Shown piece by piece: positions 27,576-37,583 of a stretch of 64,000 bases of DNA. Each line of letters starts with the position of its first letter. Position 1 is the stretch's first letter. Source of the DNA: Rhynchopus euleeides. Its lineage: Eukaryota; Euglenozoa; Diplonemea; Diplonemida; Diplonemidae. Under the pieces are notes generated by a model, which searched no databases, was not told where the DNA came from, and saw only the letters and a list, made by a program, of their open reading frames with translations. The stretch lies in assembly GCA_963210315.1 (NCBI GenBank), contig OY723241.1, positions 2,542,001 through 2,606,000 on the forward strand. Reading direction: 5' to 3'. A program made the position numbers and the translations under genes.

Positions 27576-28741
27576 GGGCAGCGCCCTCCCTGCTGTGAGC
27601 TCCGATGTTGGTTCCTTGGACTACTTGGGACCGATTAGGACTTGCTTGCCACAATACTCATCCCCTCAGGTTGTTGCATCACACCCTTCCCCCTCCCTCC
27701 GAATGAGAACAGTTCCCAGGAGTATTCCCCGCAATGAATGTCCTGTGTAAACTGACGAACGGCAATTCAAGGCCCATTCTTGTGCTGGAGCACCAAATAT
27801 ATAACTCAGTGCTGAAGTCAAAAGGAAAGCGAATCTGGTCGCCCCCTCTGTGGGTTGCGATCACGCCAAAGATACAAAAAGAATCCAAACCAACAAATGC
27901 ACACATCCTTGCTGAGGCACAACGGCTGGGACCATTCCTCAGGACACCAGCCTGTCGAGCCGCTGCAACCCATGGGCATCTTGTGGGTATTCATCAGGTT
28001 TTGCCCCCCCTCCCTTACACCATCCCCTTTGTTTGATGCCTCGTTGATCGACTTACTCACGGCATTTTTTCGCCACACCCATCTCCTCAGTGAATTATTG
28101 GCCGTTATGTGAATGTTCCCTTCGTGTGGCTTCTACTGTTCAACTGCTCTCCCCACCCCAACCCCCACCCTCTCGTCTCATTCAATCATCTGAAGGACCT
28201 TCGTGTCTGGGCCCTCTGGCATGCCCCCCTCTCCCTTCCTTCGGCGTCGTGACTTGTCGTCAAGCCAGGTCCATCCCCCCCTGCCAACCAGCAACAGCAA
28301 CGCGCAGGGCCACCGTGGTCAGCCAGGTGTGGATCAGACACAGATCAACCCCCACCTTCGATGAACTGAACGTGGCCCTCCTTTTGAAGCTTCAGCCCCT
28401 TCGTAGTGGGGGCTATCCCTGCTGTAGTGTCACGCCACATGAAGGGGCACTATTTTCAATACCTTCCAGGCAAAGACGCCATTCTGCTGGGAATCTTATT
28501 GTGTGCAGGAAGGACCCCATCACCTTCTGCCTGAGATTGTGGGTGCAAAACTATATTTGCCGTGCGATCGTGAACACAAGAGGTAACTAGGATCTGGACG
28601 TTCCTTCTGCCCACCGCCACAACCACACCATCACCACAGTGAGGGTGTGACAACCATGTGGCCTCCATCCATGTGACAAATCGGTGGGTTTATTGTCGCT
28701 TGTACATCCACCTGTCACTCGTTTTGTTTGCCGGTTCAATT
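27576..28741. other. Non-coding stretch downstream of the phosphatase gene
   Basis: Only short low-quality frames are present. The sequence is less GC-biased than the gene before it. The 3' untranslated region of the phosphatase must lie at its start, but no polyadenylation signal is obvious. I see nothing else to annotate. Confidence 0.4.
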
Positions 28742-28779
28742 TTTTGGTAAAACACACCCCGTGTGGTAGAGAAAATACG
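28742..28779 (+). repeat. 38 bp dispersed repeat, copy 1
   Basis: Begins TTTTGGTAAAACACACCCCG and is identical to 29112-29149. It contains the palindrome ACACCCCGTGT. This copy runs directly into an RNase H-like remnant. Confidence 0.8.
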
Positions 28780-28990
28780 TCTGATGGTCGACAACCTACC
28801 CCTCGTGCACTCAATACAGCGGGGGCATTCGTCATCGTTCGTGGCAAACGGAATACTTGCGGATCTCTTCACGGTTGCACAGGGCGCTGAGCTCTGCATC
28901 GAATGCATGTGGGTCCCAACTGATGAGCAGAAAGCAGATCAGTACACCCGGGAGTCGTCATCAGAGCACTACGTCCGCATTCCGCCCTAG
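28763..28990 (+). pseudogene. Retroelement RNase H remnant
   Basis: About 75 codons read as the end of a retroelement RNase H domain. The order is a VDNLPLVHSIQRG stretch, then an ANGILADLF helix, then ECMWVPTDEQKADQYTRE, which matches the W-P-x-x-x-x-x-A-D-x-x-S/T-R ending of DIRS and LTR-type RNase H domains. There is no upstream reverse transcriptase, and a TAA lies in frame just before. It is a fragment, and its parent element is not otherwise seen here. Confidence 0.6.
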
Positions 28991-29051
28991 ACTCCACCGG
29001 CCATCTAACAAAACGCGTGGCGTCCCTTGGCCCAAGGGCCCTCAGGGTCCT

Positions 29052-29115
29052 AGGTGGAAGCGATCAATGCAAAAATCATCTGAAAGGAAGACTCGAGAGA
29101 CTGCTGCTGTATTTT
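29052..29115 (+). repeat. 64 bp dispersed repeat, copy 1
   Basis: Identical to 29447-29510. It begins AGGTGGAAGCGATCAATGCA and ends CTGCTGCTGTATTTT. This copy is fused at its 3' end to the second copy of the 38 bp repeat; the other copy is not. Confidence 0.85.
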
Positions 29116-29149
29116 GGTAAAACACACCCCGTGTGGTAGAGAAAATACG
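29112..29149 (+). repeat. 38 bp dispersed repeat, copy 2
   Basis: Identical to 28742-28779. It overlaps the last bases of the 64 bp repeat and continues into unrelated sequence instead of the RNase H remnant. Confidence 0.8.
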
Positions 29150-30337
29150 GCAAGAGTCTCGGTGGGTCGGAAGAGCAGATGGTTCCCGCAACAGCTCCCG
29201 GGGAGCGGCGGGTATTTCGCATAGGATGCCGGATGTGTGAACACGTTTGTGCGGTTTGCCCTGTGTTGTGTGAACATATGTGTATGTGTGTGTGTATGCT
29301 CCACCCAACCCGACACATTTTCTGTACTTCAGACAGGTAAGGTCACTCGACACGCGGGGGGGGGGGGGTTTTTGTTGTGTGTTTTTTCTGCCAGCCGACA
29401 TCACTAGCGCCAGCGAGAAAAAAAACGCGTGACGAGTGACGGGTTGAGGTGGAAGCGATCAATGCAAAAATCATCTGAAAGGAAGACTCGAGAGACTGCT
29501 GCTGTATTTTGAGGATTTTTGCGGAGTTCGTTCTGTGCCTCTTTCTGAGCTCTTGCAAACCAAGCGCTCGCTGTACCACCACGATGCCTTGCACTGCGAT
29601 TCACTGTGATGTTCAGCCGATTGAGGCTGGTGTTGGATTAGGGCTCTCAAGTATCGGGTTGCACACCCGCTTTCTTGGGTGTGTTCCCGGCCCTCTCCTC
29701 CTGGAGGCTCCCTGGAAGCTCCAGCCTCAGAGGGTGGGCTTCGGTGTGCTGCAAGGCAACGAACCCGGCACCATCAGCTGCTCTGCTGCGCGGCGGTGCC
29801 GCATGTGAGAGGGTGGGGTGCCGCAGGGCACCCCACCACGGCAGGGCAACGCCAACAGTGCGGCACCTCCCAGGCTACAGGCGAGGGGAGGGAGGGAGGG
29901 CAACACAGCCAACACGCCAGAAGAGGCGGATGGTCTGCTCCGCGCCCTTCCTTCCCACCCACAGTAGCCTTGCCCCACCAAACTCCGCTCCTTCCCCTTC
30001 CCGCTTCTGCCGTCGTGGGTGCAGATCTGCGTGTGTGTGCGTGTTCTTTTGCGGATGCTTTGTTGTTTTTCCCGTTTCTCAGATTGGACCTGTGTCCCTT
30101 TTTATTCAGCAAGACAGCCTTGGGATGACGGCCTTGGGAAACGAAATGTTCATTGTGGGCGTGTGGGGGGGGGGGGGGGTGGGGGTGGGCGCACCTGGCA
30201 GCTGCTGTGCAGCATGAAGGTGTGTCCGAATGTAATGGGCACATCACTTCACCCAGGTGGTAAGAACGTAAGATGTAAACGTCACGTGGTGTTGGAATGG
30301 CAGCCCCCTCCTGGAACGCCCTTCGCTTGTATGTGTC
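29150..30337. other. Non-coding stretch with G homopolymers
   Basis: Apart from the 64 bp repeat, this holds a TG-rich run (29274-29298), G13 (29356-29368) and G15 (30165-30179). Short open frames exist on both strands, but none has protein-like content. Confidence 0.4.
29447..29510 (+). repeat. 64 bp dispersed repeat, copy 2
   Basis: Identical to 29052-29115, but continues into GAGGATTTTTGCGG rather than the 38 bp repeat. Confidence 0.85.
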
Positions 30338-30453
30338 GTGCACTACTGGTTTGTCGTTGTGAAGGACACACCGTGTACACTGCTTGATGCGATCTTGCTG
30401 CACATCACCAGAGACACAACAACATAACAGAACAGCACAACACAGCACAGAAG
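30338..30453 (+). promoter_or_regulatory. Conserved upstream region of the DUF4116 gene
   Basis: About four-fifths of bases match 1-112 at the left edge of the window. Conserved blocks include TTTGTCGTTGTG, GTGTACACT and GCTTGATGC. A CA-rich leader (AACAGCACAACACAGCACAG) precedes the ATG. Conservation upstream of two otherwise diverged starts suggests promoter or leader function, or simply recent duplication. Confidence 0.55.
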
Positions 30454-31407
30454 ATGGACGCCTTCCTGGTCGACAAGAGAAACGGGGCCGAGCGGCCCGT
30501 TGTCATCGGGGAGGGCGATACGGCTTTCCACCTGCGGCTCGCAGCGCACAGTGCATTCGACTTCCCCTCAACCTCTGACGAGCAGGACCTGTCCTTGTCT
30601 GTGGACGATGTTGTGCTGGGCGCCACCCAGTCGGTGCAAGACGTTGAAGGCATCTCTTGGGGGTGCACGATCCACGTGACGCTGCAGGGGACCCGGTTCG
30701 TGCCTATGATTGAGTCGGGCGGTTTCAGCCGTGCACCCGACTGGGCACAGGGGCTCCGCGAATGCGTCATCGCGAAGCTAAAGCACAGCGGCGCAGAACT
30801 GCAGCACCTTCCTGAGCTGCAGGACGACAAGGAGGCAGTGATTGCTGCCGTCTCCCAGAACGGCTATGCCCTGCGGTATGCGAGCCTCCTCTGCTCCGAC
30901 AGAGAGGTGGTGGCAGCTGCCGTGCGCTGCTACCCCGCGGCCTTGCAGTGCGCAGACAAAGCGCTGCGGTGTGACAGAAGCTTCGGTCTGGCCATCGTGC
31001 AGTGTAAAGGCCTGTCGTTGCAGTTCCTCGACAAAGATCTCCGCATGGACCGCGGGGTGGTCCTCGCCGCCGTGCACAGCGACGGCGAGGCGCTGCAGTG
31101 GGCTCACTGGTCGCTGCGTGGTGACTTGGAGATTGCGCTTGCGGCCGTGCAGCAGAACGGCCTCGCCCTGCAGTACATCACCGGCAAGGCACGTGGGGAC
31201 AAAGACATCACGTCTGCTGCCGTGCAGCAGGACGGGATGAGCCTGCTGTTTGCAGATCCAGCGATGCGGAAGGACCCCGAGACTGTCCTGGCAGCCTCGC
31301 TGCAGGCGGCGTACGCCGCAGAGTACGCGGACCCTGAGCTCGAGAACGACGCTGACTTCCAGATCCGACTCAAAGCTGCAATTGCCGAATCAAAAAACAA
31401 GGCGTGA
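30454..31407 (+). CDS. DUF4116-repeat protein
   Basis: A 317-residue protein. From about residue 128 it consists of seven tandem repeats of roughly 25 residues with the pattern D-x-x-x-V-x-A-A-V-x-x-x-G-x-A-L-x-x-A-x-x-x-L (for example DKEAVIAAVSQNGYALRYA and DLEIALAAVQQNGLALQY). This is the DUF4116 repeat, common in protists and some large DNA viruses, with no established biochemical role. The first 125 residues are not recognised; they include an acidic serine-rich stretch and a beta-like segment (TIHVTLQGTRFVP). There are no membrane segments or signal peptide. The start is supported by alignment with the truncated copy at 113. The gene is intronless, ending in a lysine-rich tail (ESKNKA). 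Confidence 0.85.
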   Translation: MDAFLVDKRNGAERPVVIGEGDTAFHLRLAAHSAFDFPSTSDEQDLSLSVDDVVLGATQSVQDVEGISWGCTIHVTLQGTRFVPMIESGGFSRAPDWAQGLRECVIAKLKHSGAELQHLPELQDDKEAVIAAVSQNGYALRYASLLCSDREVVAAAVRCYPAALQCADKALRCDRSFGLAIVQCKGLSLQFLDKDLRMDRGVVLAAVHSDGEALQWAHWSLRGDLEIALAAVQQNGLALQYITGKARGDKDITSAAVQQDGMSLLFADPAMRKDPETVLAASLQAAYAAEYADPELENDADFQIRLKAAIAESKNKA

Positions 31408-32128
31408 TTCGAAGCAACCTGCGCCTTCATTGGGGCTGGGGATCTGCACAAGCCTGCCTGGATGATGCGCGCCGCTTTGGTCTCCAGCCACTTCTCTGGG
31501 GCAGAGGCACGAGGTGCGACTCACTAGGCACACCGATTCTCCGGCAGAGGCACGCTGAAGCCTCAAGGCATGCCTGAAGCGAACCGCTGCCCAGTCTGAC
31601 GCAGCTCCCTACCCCCTGATCGCCGACAACGCGTCACGCTGCGCGGTAGGACACACACCCGCGTGCCCCATGGCAGGGGTGTACTCTTCCTATCACCCCC
31701 TCAGTGTCCAAGCCCTCACCGGGCAAAAATGTACTCCACGTGGGGTCATTGGTTGCTTAGTCTACGTTGCCAGAAAGAGAGAGAGAGAGAGAGCAGTTGC
31801 CCGGAGGTCTCCTGGTTACCTGAAGTGGTGTGTGTGGGCGCACAAAAGCTCGATGGCCAAGCATAGCTGGTGGCATCAGCCACCACTTCACCTGACAGCA
31901 CAACACCTTCGGTGGGAAGGCAGAGTCGGCGGCCGGCATTGTTGTTGCGTGCGGGGGAGGCAGAGAGTATCCCAGCACCCTCGCGCTCGCTCTTTGATGA
32001 GACCTCAGGGGTGTGTGTTGTGCAAGCCAACGACACCCCACCACACGACATCACACTTGCAGGTTAGGTGGCATTCATCCACTCCCTCCTCACGGCCCAC
32101 ACCACACGTTACACCGCGCTGCCAGAAT
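31408..32128. other. Non-coding stretch between DUF4116 and ankyrin genes
   Basis: Includes a (GA)n run near 31776-31793 and the presumed promoter and leader of the ankyrin gene. The frame of ankyrin exon 1 is open from 31670, but the extra residues are low-complexity and unlike an ankyrin protein, so they were not included. Confidence 0.4.
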
Positions 32129-33303
32129 ATGCTTGTCACAACCGAGCGCAAAGTCGATGAGCTCCTCACCACACACAGCGACCCTCTTGTGTGTGCGGTC
32201 TGGGCTGGGGACAGCGATGAGGTGCGTGGGTTGCTCGAGAGTGGTGTCCGGGTGGACGACAGGGATCGCTACGGTATGGTGTTCGTCGGGTCTGTGTGTG
32301 CCGCCCTGCCGCTCTGAATCGCCTATGCCCGTCAAGCCCTTTCGCCCCCACTCCGCCACCCGCAGGCAACACCTCGCTGCACTACGCAGCGCTCAGCCGA
32401 AAGCCCTCAGCTGTTGCCATCGTTGAGCTGCTGCTGGAGTTTGGTGCAACTGGGGGCGCAGCGCCAGGCGATGACTTTAGTATGTCTGCTGTGGCGTGGG
32501 GTGGCATGGGAGGCCATAGAAGCACTCTCACGCGAGTCTCTTCTGTTGCCCACGCAGGTTGTTTGTTGCCCTCAAGCTTGACTGCTGTGCAGCTCTCGAA
32601 CCCTGCCCAGGCATCCCACCACACCACACCCCAACCCATTGACAGCCGTGTCGCCGCTCGTCTTTGTGCTGATGAACAACAGCCCCCAAGCAGTGGATAT
32701 CACCCGCCTCCTGCTCTCACACGGTGTGAGGCAGCCAGAGACACCCTACTTCGGTATGCACGTGTTTTCGTACTCTCGAAGGAATTACGTTCATGTGTTT
32801 GTTTGTTGCAACCGGGTGTTCGTCTTTATGCAGACGCTACACATCCCAAATTATATCGGGAGGCTGGGGGGGTCTTCGCTACGAGGTGGTCGTCAGTGCA
32901 TTTTGGTGTATTTCCTGTTGAATTGGCTGAAAACTGACGAAGTTTGTCGAAGTTTGTCGACCAGCGAAGACCCCCTGGGTCGATATTGCCTCACTTCCAC
33001 ACTGCTTCACACTGATTCACGCAGAGCCACCGCTGCACTACGTGGCCCGCATCCCTGATGGCAGTGCTGCTGATCTCGCGGAGCTTCTGCTTCAGTATGG
33101 CGAGAGTGTGGATGCTGCGAACAGGACAGGTATGCCTTGGTAGCACCCCCTTACGATCGAATGAAGGCACTTGGCATGTCTTCGTTCTGCCCCACCACAC
33201 CCCAACACGCCCAACAGGCGAAGCACCCCTTGACGTGTCGAAGAACGAGATCGTCCAAAAGCTGTTCCGCGAGGCAGGTGCTTCCGTTGAAGCTTCCGCC
33301 TAG
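32129..33303 (+). CDS. Ankyrin-repeat protein, five exons
   Basis: Exons: 32129-32273, 32366-32479, 32646-32753, 33025-33129 and 33218-33303. They total 558 nt and encode 185 residues. Each intron starts GTATG and ends AG, and all four are phase 1. Joining them gives ankyrin-like repeats: exon 1 ends in GVRVDDRDRYG and continues NTSLHYAAL...VELLLEFGA, then SPLVFVLMNNS...ITRLLLSHGV, then PPLHYVAR...LAELLLQYGE, and a short last repeat ending in a stop. Internal exons are 114, 108 and 105 nt, so each carries about one repeat. Ankyrin repeats mediate protein-protein contacts; the partner is unknown. Splice sites are predicted by reading frame and domain fit, not transcript data. The start ATG is the last one upstream that gives a compact first repeat. 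Confidence 0.85.
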
Positions 33304-34685
33304 ACGTGAGATGCCTCATCACTACACATCACTTGTGAGCCTTGGGGCTGAACAGCTGTCCCCAACCCAAAGGCGGCACTGCGTCGCGATGGCTCTCAGC
33401 TCCAGCCAGGCTGCGCACCACCAGGCAGGCCTGCGAGGGTCATCAGGGTTTCAGTCTTGATTGTTATTACGTGGTTGGTGCTGCCAACCTTCCGTGCTCT
33501 TTTGCTGGGTCTTGCAGCCCTCCCGTCTCACTCCACACCGAGAGGGCACAGATGGTTGGAGGTTTTTTTCTTTGGCATCTCCACACAGCGCGTCCCTCCC
33601 ACATCGATATTGCCTTGCCCCGAACGATGCATAGTAGCTGCGTACCTTTCCCACACCTTTTTGTTTTCAGGTTCGTTTTTTCAGGTGCCCCTGCAACTGC
33701 AAGAGGCGCTTCCATAGCGCAAAGAAAACGGCGCCGCGCCACCCCAAATATAATACAACAATTTCCCTCTGCAACACCTAGCAGCGCTGCAGATCAACGT
33801 GGGGTCCCCCGAGGCCATGCCCTAAAGTAAACACCTCGGGTGCTGGGTGGTTCGCTCCAGCCTTTCACTGCCTTGATTACCACTTCAGAGCCTTGCTTCA
33901 AGGATATGTGCCCACCAGGGCATCTGCCGTGTGCCTTGGGGTCTTCCTTCCTGTGTGTTACACTCTTGCGTGGCTGGAGGTATCTTTGGCATTCAAACAG
34001 GGTCACCTTTGTCTGCGTGTGCTCGTGTGAGTGGAAGGCGACCTGACGACAGCTGCATCCCAGACGTGCACTGCAGACAGCCTCACCATGCCGGAAAACG
34101 GTTTTTTGGTGTTCTGTTGTGTGCAGAAGCGTCGACTCGAACAACAACAAGAAACAACGGAACGTTGCAGCTGGAAAGGGAAGGTCGCTTTCTTCCAAAC
34201 GGCTCCTCCAAACACGCCGCTGTGCCCCACCACACCCCAGGGAGGGCGGGGTGCGTGTGGGGGGGCAGTGGTACCATGCAGATTGGCCAGCTTTCTCTTG
34301 GCCGCTTTCCTCCCGAAGGGTCGTTCTATCCGAAACAAACGTTTTCCATTCATGGGAATCATTCCATCCGAAAAAGGCAGATCCTCGCTCTGCTGACTGA
34401 AATCTGAGTAATTTGAAGAAACCGAAAGAAATGATTCTCCTGGGGTGGCATTCGCTTCGGTTGCCTAAAACGGTGCGTTGTTTTGGTGCAATTTCCTCCT
34501 ATTTATAGGTGAAACTGCCGACATTTGCCGAAAACTTGCCGATAGCGAATACCCCCCCTGAGGTTAGAGGACAGTGTCATGTCAGCCAGATTGTTAGCTG
34601 TGTGCTGTTGTCTGGGGGAAAAGGTATCGAGAGTGTCTTACCCTTAGGCATGTCCATTGTTTTGTGGCATTTTGTCAGGTGTCTT
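33304..34685. other. Non-coding stretch downstream of the ankyrin gene
   Basis: No frame with recognisable protein content is seen. Splice-acceptor-like C-rich and T-rich AG sites occur, but no exon could be supported. Nothing else is evident. Confidence 0.4.
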
Positions 34686-34964
34686 TTTAATCCCCGGTCT
34701 TCCCAGCCAAAAATCCCCGATTCATCCCCGCTTTTTTCCAGCTAAAAATGGTACCCAATGTCCCTCCTCCCCAGTGTGGGGCCCTTGGTCTTGTACCAAA
34801 TGGGTTCCTTCCACGATTCCTCCCGCTCGCGCCATACTCGGGTGCTGGAGGAAAACCCCCAAAAAACGGCCTTCAGGACCGTTATTCCGACGAACCCCCT
34901 GATATGCCACAGCTGAAACAGCCAAAGGACTTGCTGCGGTTACTAGACGGGCAGACACACGCTA

Positions 34965-35024
34965 CACGGGGGGTCTGGGGGGCGGAGCCCCCCAGCCGCC
35001 GGAGGCCACGGTAGTGAACATCTG
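34965..35024. repeat. 60 bp hairpin repeat, copy 1
   Basis: Carries the stem GGGGGGC-GGA-GCCCCCC flanked by CAGCCGCCGGAGGCCACGG and GTAGTGAAC. Nearly identical to 35140-35200. Confidence 0.8.
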
Positions 35025-35139
35025 TTCAGTGTGGGCGTACAGATTCTGTGTGTTGTTGGCTGGGTCCTCCTGAGGCTACTGGAGCTGTTGGATTCCCTGA
35101 CCTGATGGGAATCGAAGGACTTGGGTACGAGATATCCGC

Positions 35140-35200
35140 CACAGGGGGGTCTGGGGGGCGGAGCCCCCCAGCCGCCGGAGGCCACGGTAGTGAACGTCTG
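35140..35200. repeat. 60 bp hairpin repeat, copy 2
   Basis: Same as 34965-35024 apart from one added base and one substitution (GAACGTCTG for GAACATCTG). Confidence 0.8.
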
Positions 35201-35382
35201 GGCTCTTGGCTGGAAAAAACCCGGTTTTAGCTGGAAAAAAACTGGTATTTTGGCTGGAAAAAAAACGGTTTTTTGCTGGAAAAAAAACCTGGTTTTGGCT
35301 GGAAAAAAACCGGAAAAAGGGCGGATGCCAAAAAGACTCATCCTCATCCCCCACTAGAAATACACCTGCATTTTGTGCAAAA

Positions 35383-36982
35383 AAGGTTGCGGTGTGCACA
35401 GACCACGAACGCTTCCGCCGCGTGCCCCACTCCCCAGGATACCGGGCGCAACTAAATACCGGGAACACGGGAGGCAGCTGGCTACATCAGGCACGGAGTC
35501 TGGTGAAATCCTCGAAGGTCGACGGGCGCACCCCCCTGCTGGCCCCCCTGCATGCAGCACACCCCATCCCCCCCTGGGAATGGAACCTGGTGCTGCCACG
35601 AGTGCACATCCTGGCGACGCTGCCGGGGCTCACCGCCCCGAAGGCCGCCACCCCGAAAGACACCCTCCGGGACCTGGCAGAGCAGACCATCCAGGCCCTC
35701 CCGACGTGCGCCTGGCATGTCTACACCGACGGGTCAGTCTCCAACTCCACATCGCGGCAGCAACAGGGCGGCGCGGGCGCAGCGGTGTACAGCATGCCGG
35801 AGGGCCGCCTCAAGAAAAAGCTCGCCTGGCCGGCAGGACTCCGTTGCATCAGCTACCAGGCAGAGCTGGTGGCCATCAGAGAATCCCTCGCCCACCTATG
35901 CACCGTGGTAACCCAAGGCGAAACGGTCGCCATCCTCACCGACTCGCAGAGCGCACTGAATGCACTGCTGAGCGGCCCCCAGCGAGCGAGGGGGTCCACC
36001 GAATGGGACATCTGGCAGAGGCTGCGCAAGCTCGCCCAAACATACGATGTCACCACCCACCTCCGCTACATCCCGTCGCATGTTGGGGTGGTAGGGAACG
36101 AACTTGCTGACAAGCAGGCGCAGATCGGTGCGTTCAAGCCCCAGATGGAGCCGATCAGCCTCGCGTCGGCCCGTGTCACCCTCCGCCGACACATATACAG
36201 CGGGACCACGTTGCCCCGCACAGACAGCGTGTACGCGTATCGGTCAGGAATCGGGGAGACGCGACTGCAGCGCCCTGACCTCCGCATGGAGGGCCTTACC
36301 CGCTTAGGGGAAACCACCATCCGCCGCCTCCGGGCCGACCACCACCGCCTGGTGTACGACCACGACGTCCCGGGCAGCGCACAACCACCGTGCAAACCCT
36401 GCCTGAAGCTTGCGCCGGACAGCCCCCCGCCTGGGGTCTCGCTGAAGCACCTATTCTTCGGCTGTCCCGCGACAGCGTCAGCCCGACACCACCTCACAGC
36501 CACAAGCGTGCACAACCTGCTGCTGCACAACTGCAAGGGGGCCCTACGCTACCTGGCTGAGGCAGGGGTGACGGAGCACAGCGAGAAGGACTACCTGATC
36601 TCGTGAAACCTGCAAAAATCAACAGCGGTCAAGGGCTTCGGCCTGACACCCCAGCACCCCCCCCCCCCCCCCCCCCCACCCCCAGACCGGTGCACGTCAC
36701 TTTCCACGGGCCGCCAGGCGCGTCAGCGTCGGCGACCGCCCGCCCCCAGTCTGAGAGGCAGCAGCCACGACTCGGCAGGAGGCGGGCACAACAAAAAAAG
36801 GGAGAGTCGTCACTGTGCATATCAGCACGGTCCCGCCCTCTGAGCCAGACTAACCCGCCCATAAAGGAAAAGAGGAAGAGGCGACGTAAGGCAATGCCTC
36901 CGTGCGGCAAGGAGAACACGAAACAGCGTCCCCCCTCACCGGGGGACGCGACGAGCACGGCCAAAAATCGTTCAAAATCGTT
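35383..36982 (+). mobile_element. 5'-truncated ingi/I-type LINE
   Basis: The region is near-identical to the 3' third of the minus-strand LINE at 46411-52490, starting at the codons for VAVCTDHERF. The 3' untranslated region matches as well, including a C21 tract (36657-36677) and a tail of two ATCGTTCAA units at 36968-36985. The abrupt 5' junction at about 35383 is typical of incomplete target-primed reverse transcription. The DIRS element abuts its 3' tail. A target duplication could not be identified because the 3' flank now lies beyond the DIRS element. Confidence 0.9.
35385..36606 (+). pseudogene. C-terminal part of LINE ORF2 (RNase H and CCHC), truncated
   Basis: The frame is intact to its stop and holds a complete RNase H type I domain (YTDGS, QAELVAIRE, TDSQSA, SHVGVVGNELADKQ) and a C-terminal CCHC cluster (CKPC...HLFFGC). 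The endonuclease and reverse transcriptase are missing. The frame is open a further 180 bases upstream, through tandem GCTGGAAAAA repeats that are not part of the element. Without its own start and RT it should be a dead copy; its intact frame suggests recent insertion. Confidence 0.88.
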
Positions 36983-37060
36983 CAAAAACTGTGTTTTCGT
37001 GCAAATCTGAAAGGGAAACAATAGAAGAGCCGAAGGGTATTCGTCGATCGCGAGAACACC
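36983..37060 (-). repeat. DIRS split repeat B2 (78 bp)
   Basis: Identical to 37141-37218. On the plus strand it begins CAAAAACTGTGTTTTCGTGC and ends CGATCGCGAGAACACC. Its outer edge touches the LINE tail. Confidence 0.9.
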
Positions 37061-37140
37061 CCACACGCCTGTCATGAAGTGTGTGGGAAGTTCTGCAAGG
37101 ATCTGCACTGGCACAGTTTCCTGCGTTGTTGCACAACTCT
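37061..37140 (-). repeat. DIRS split repeat A2 (80 bp)
   Basis: Identical to 45286-45365. On the plus strand it begins CCACACGCCTGTCATGAAGT and ends GCACAACTCT. It lies between the two B copies. Confidence 0.9.
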
Positions 37141-37218
37141 CAAAAACTGTGTTTTCGTGCAAATCTGAAAGGGAAACAATAGAAGAGCCGAAGGGTATTC
37201 GTCGATCGCGAGAACACC
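37141..37218 (-). repeat. DIRS split repeat B1 (78 bp)
   Basis: Second copy of 36983-37060, on the inner side next to the RNase H gene. Confidence 0.9.
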
Positions 37219-37583
37219 TCTGGGACCCTTTGGGACCTACTTTTACACCCCCCCCCCCTTTTTCACATTGCACACCTGAACCGAAACTCGAGTCTGTTTG
37301 GAAGTATACCATTTACTACCGGACAGAAACTGACTTTTGAACTCCCTGCGTGATTCCCTTTGAGTGGGTCATCGCCTTCATTCTTCCAGTCAATTCTTCC
37401 TGTTTTTCCTTATCCAAAGGGGAAAGGTAACTACAGACCTCTACCTGTTTAAAGACGGCCCGTTCTTGTCGGATGGTACATGTCATTGAAATCCCTGTGC
37501 CTTGGTCTCACAACACGCCCCTACAGCACCTTCATTCTTCTGACTCTTCATCCCAGTGCAGCGCGTCCACAGGTCCTTTGTAT

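Larger units (their letters stand above)
34686..35315. repeat. Fold-back-like repeat cluster
   Basis: The right part (about 35205-35315) has about five imperfect tandem copies of TTTTGGCTGGAAAAAAAC. The left part (about 34700-34748) has shorter copies of the same motif in inverse orientation (TTTTTTCCAGCTAAAAA and CCAGCCAAAAATCCCC). Between them lie two copies of a 60 bp hairpin repeat. This resembles a degenerate fold-back or MITE-like element, but ends and target duplication were not found. Confidence 0.4.

Noticed and set aside
29675..30217. Open frames around the G15 tract
   Set aside because: They are low-complexity, cross homopolymers, and have no recognisable domain.
35206..35384. N-terminal extension of the truncated LINE frame made of AGKKxxF repeats
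   Set aside because: It is translation of a tandem TTTTGGCTGGAAAAAAAC repeat outside the element.
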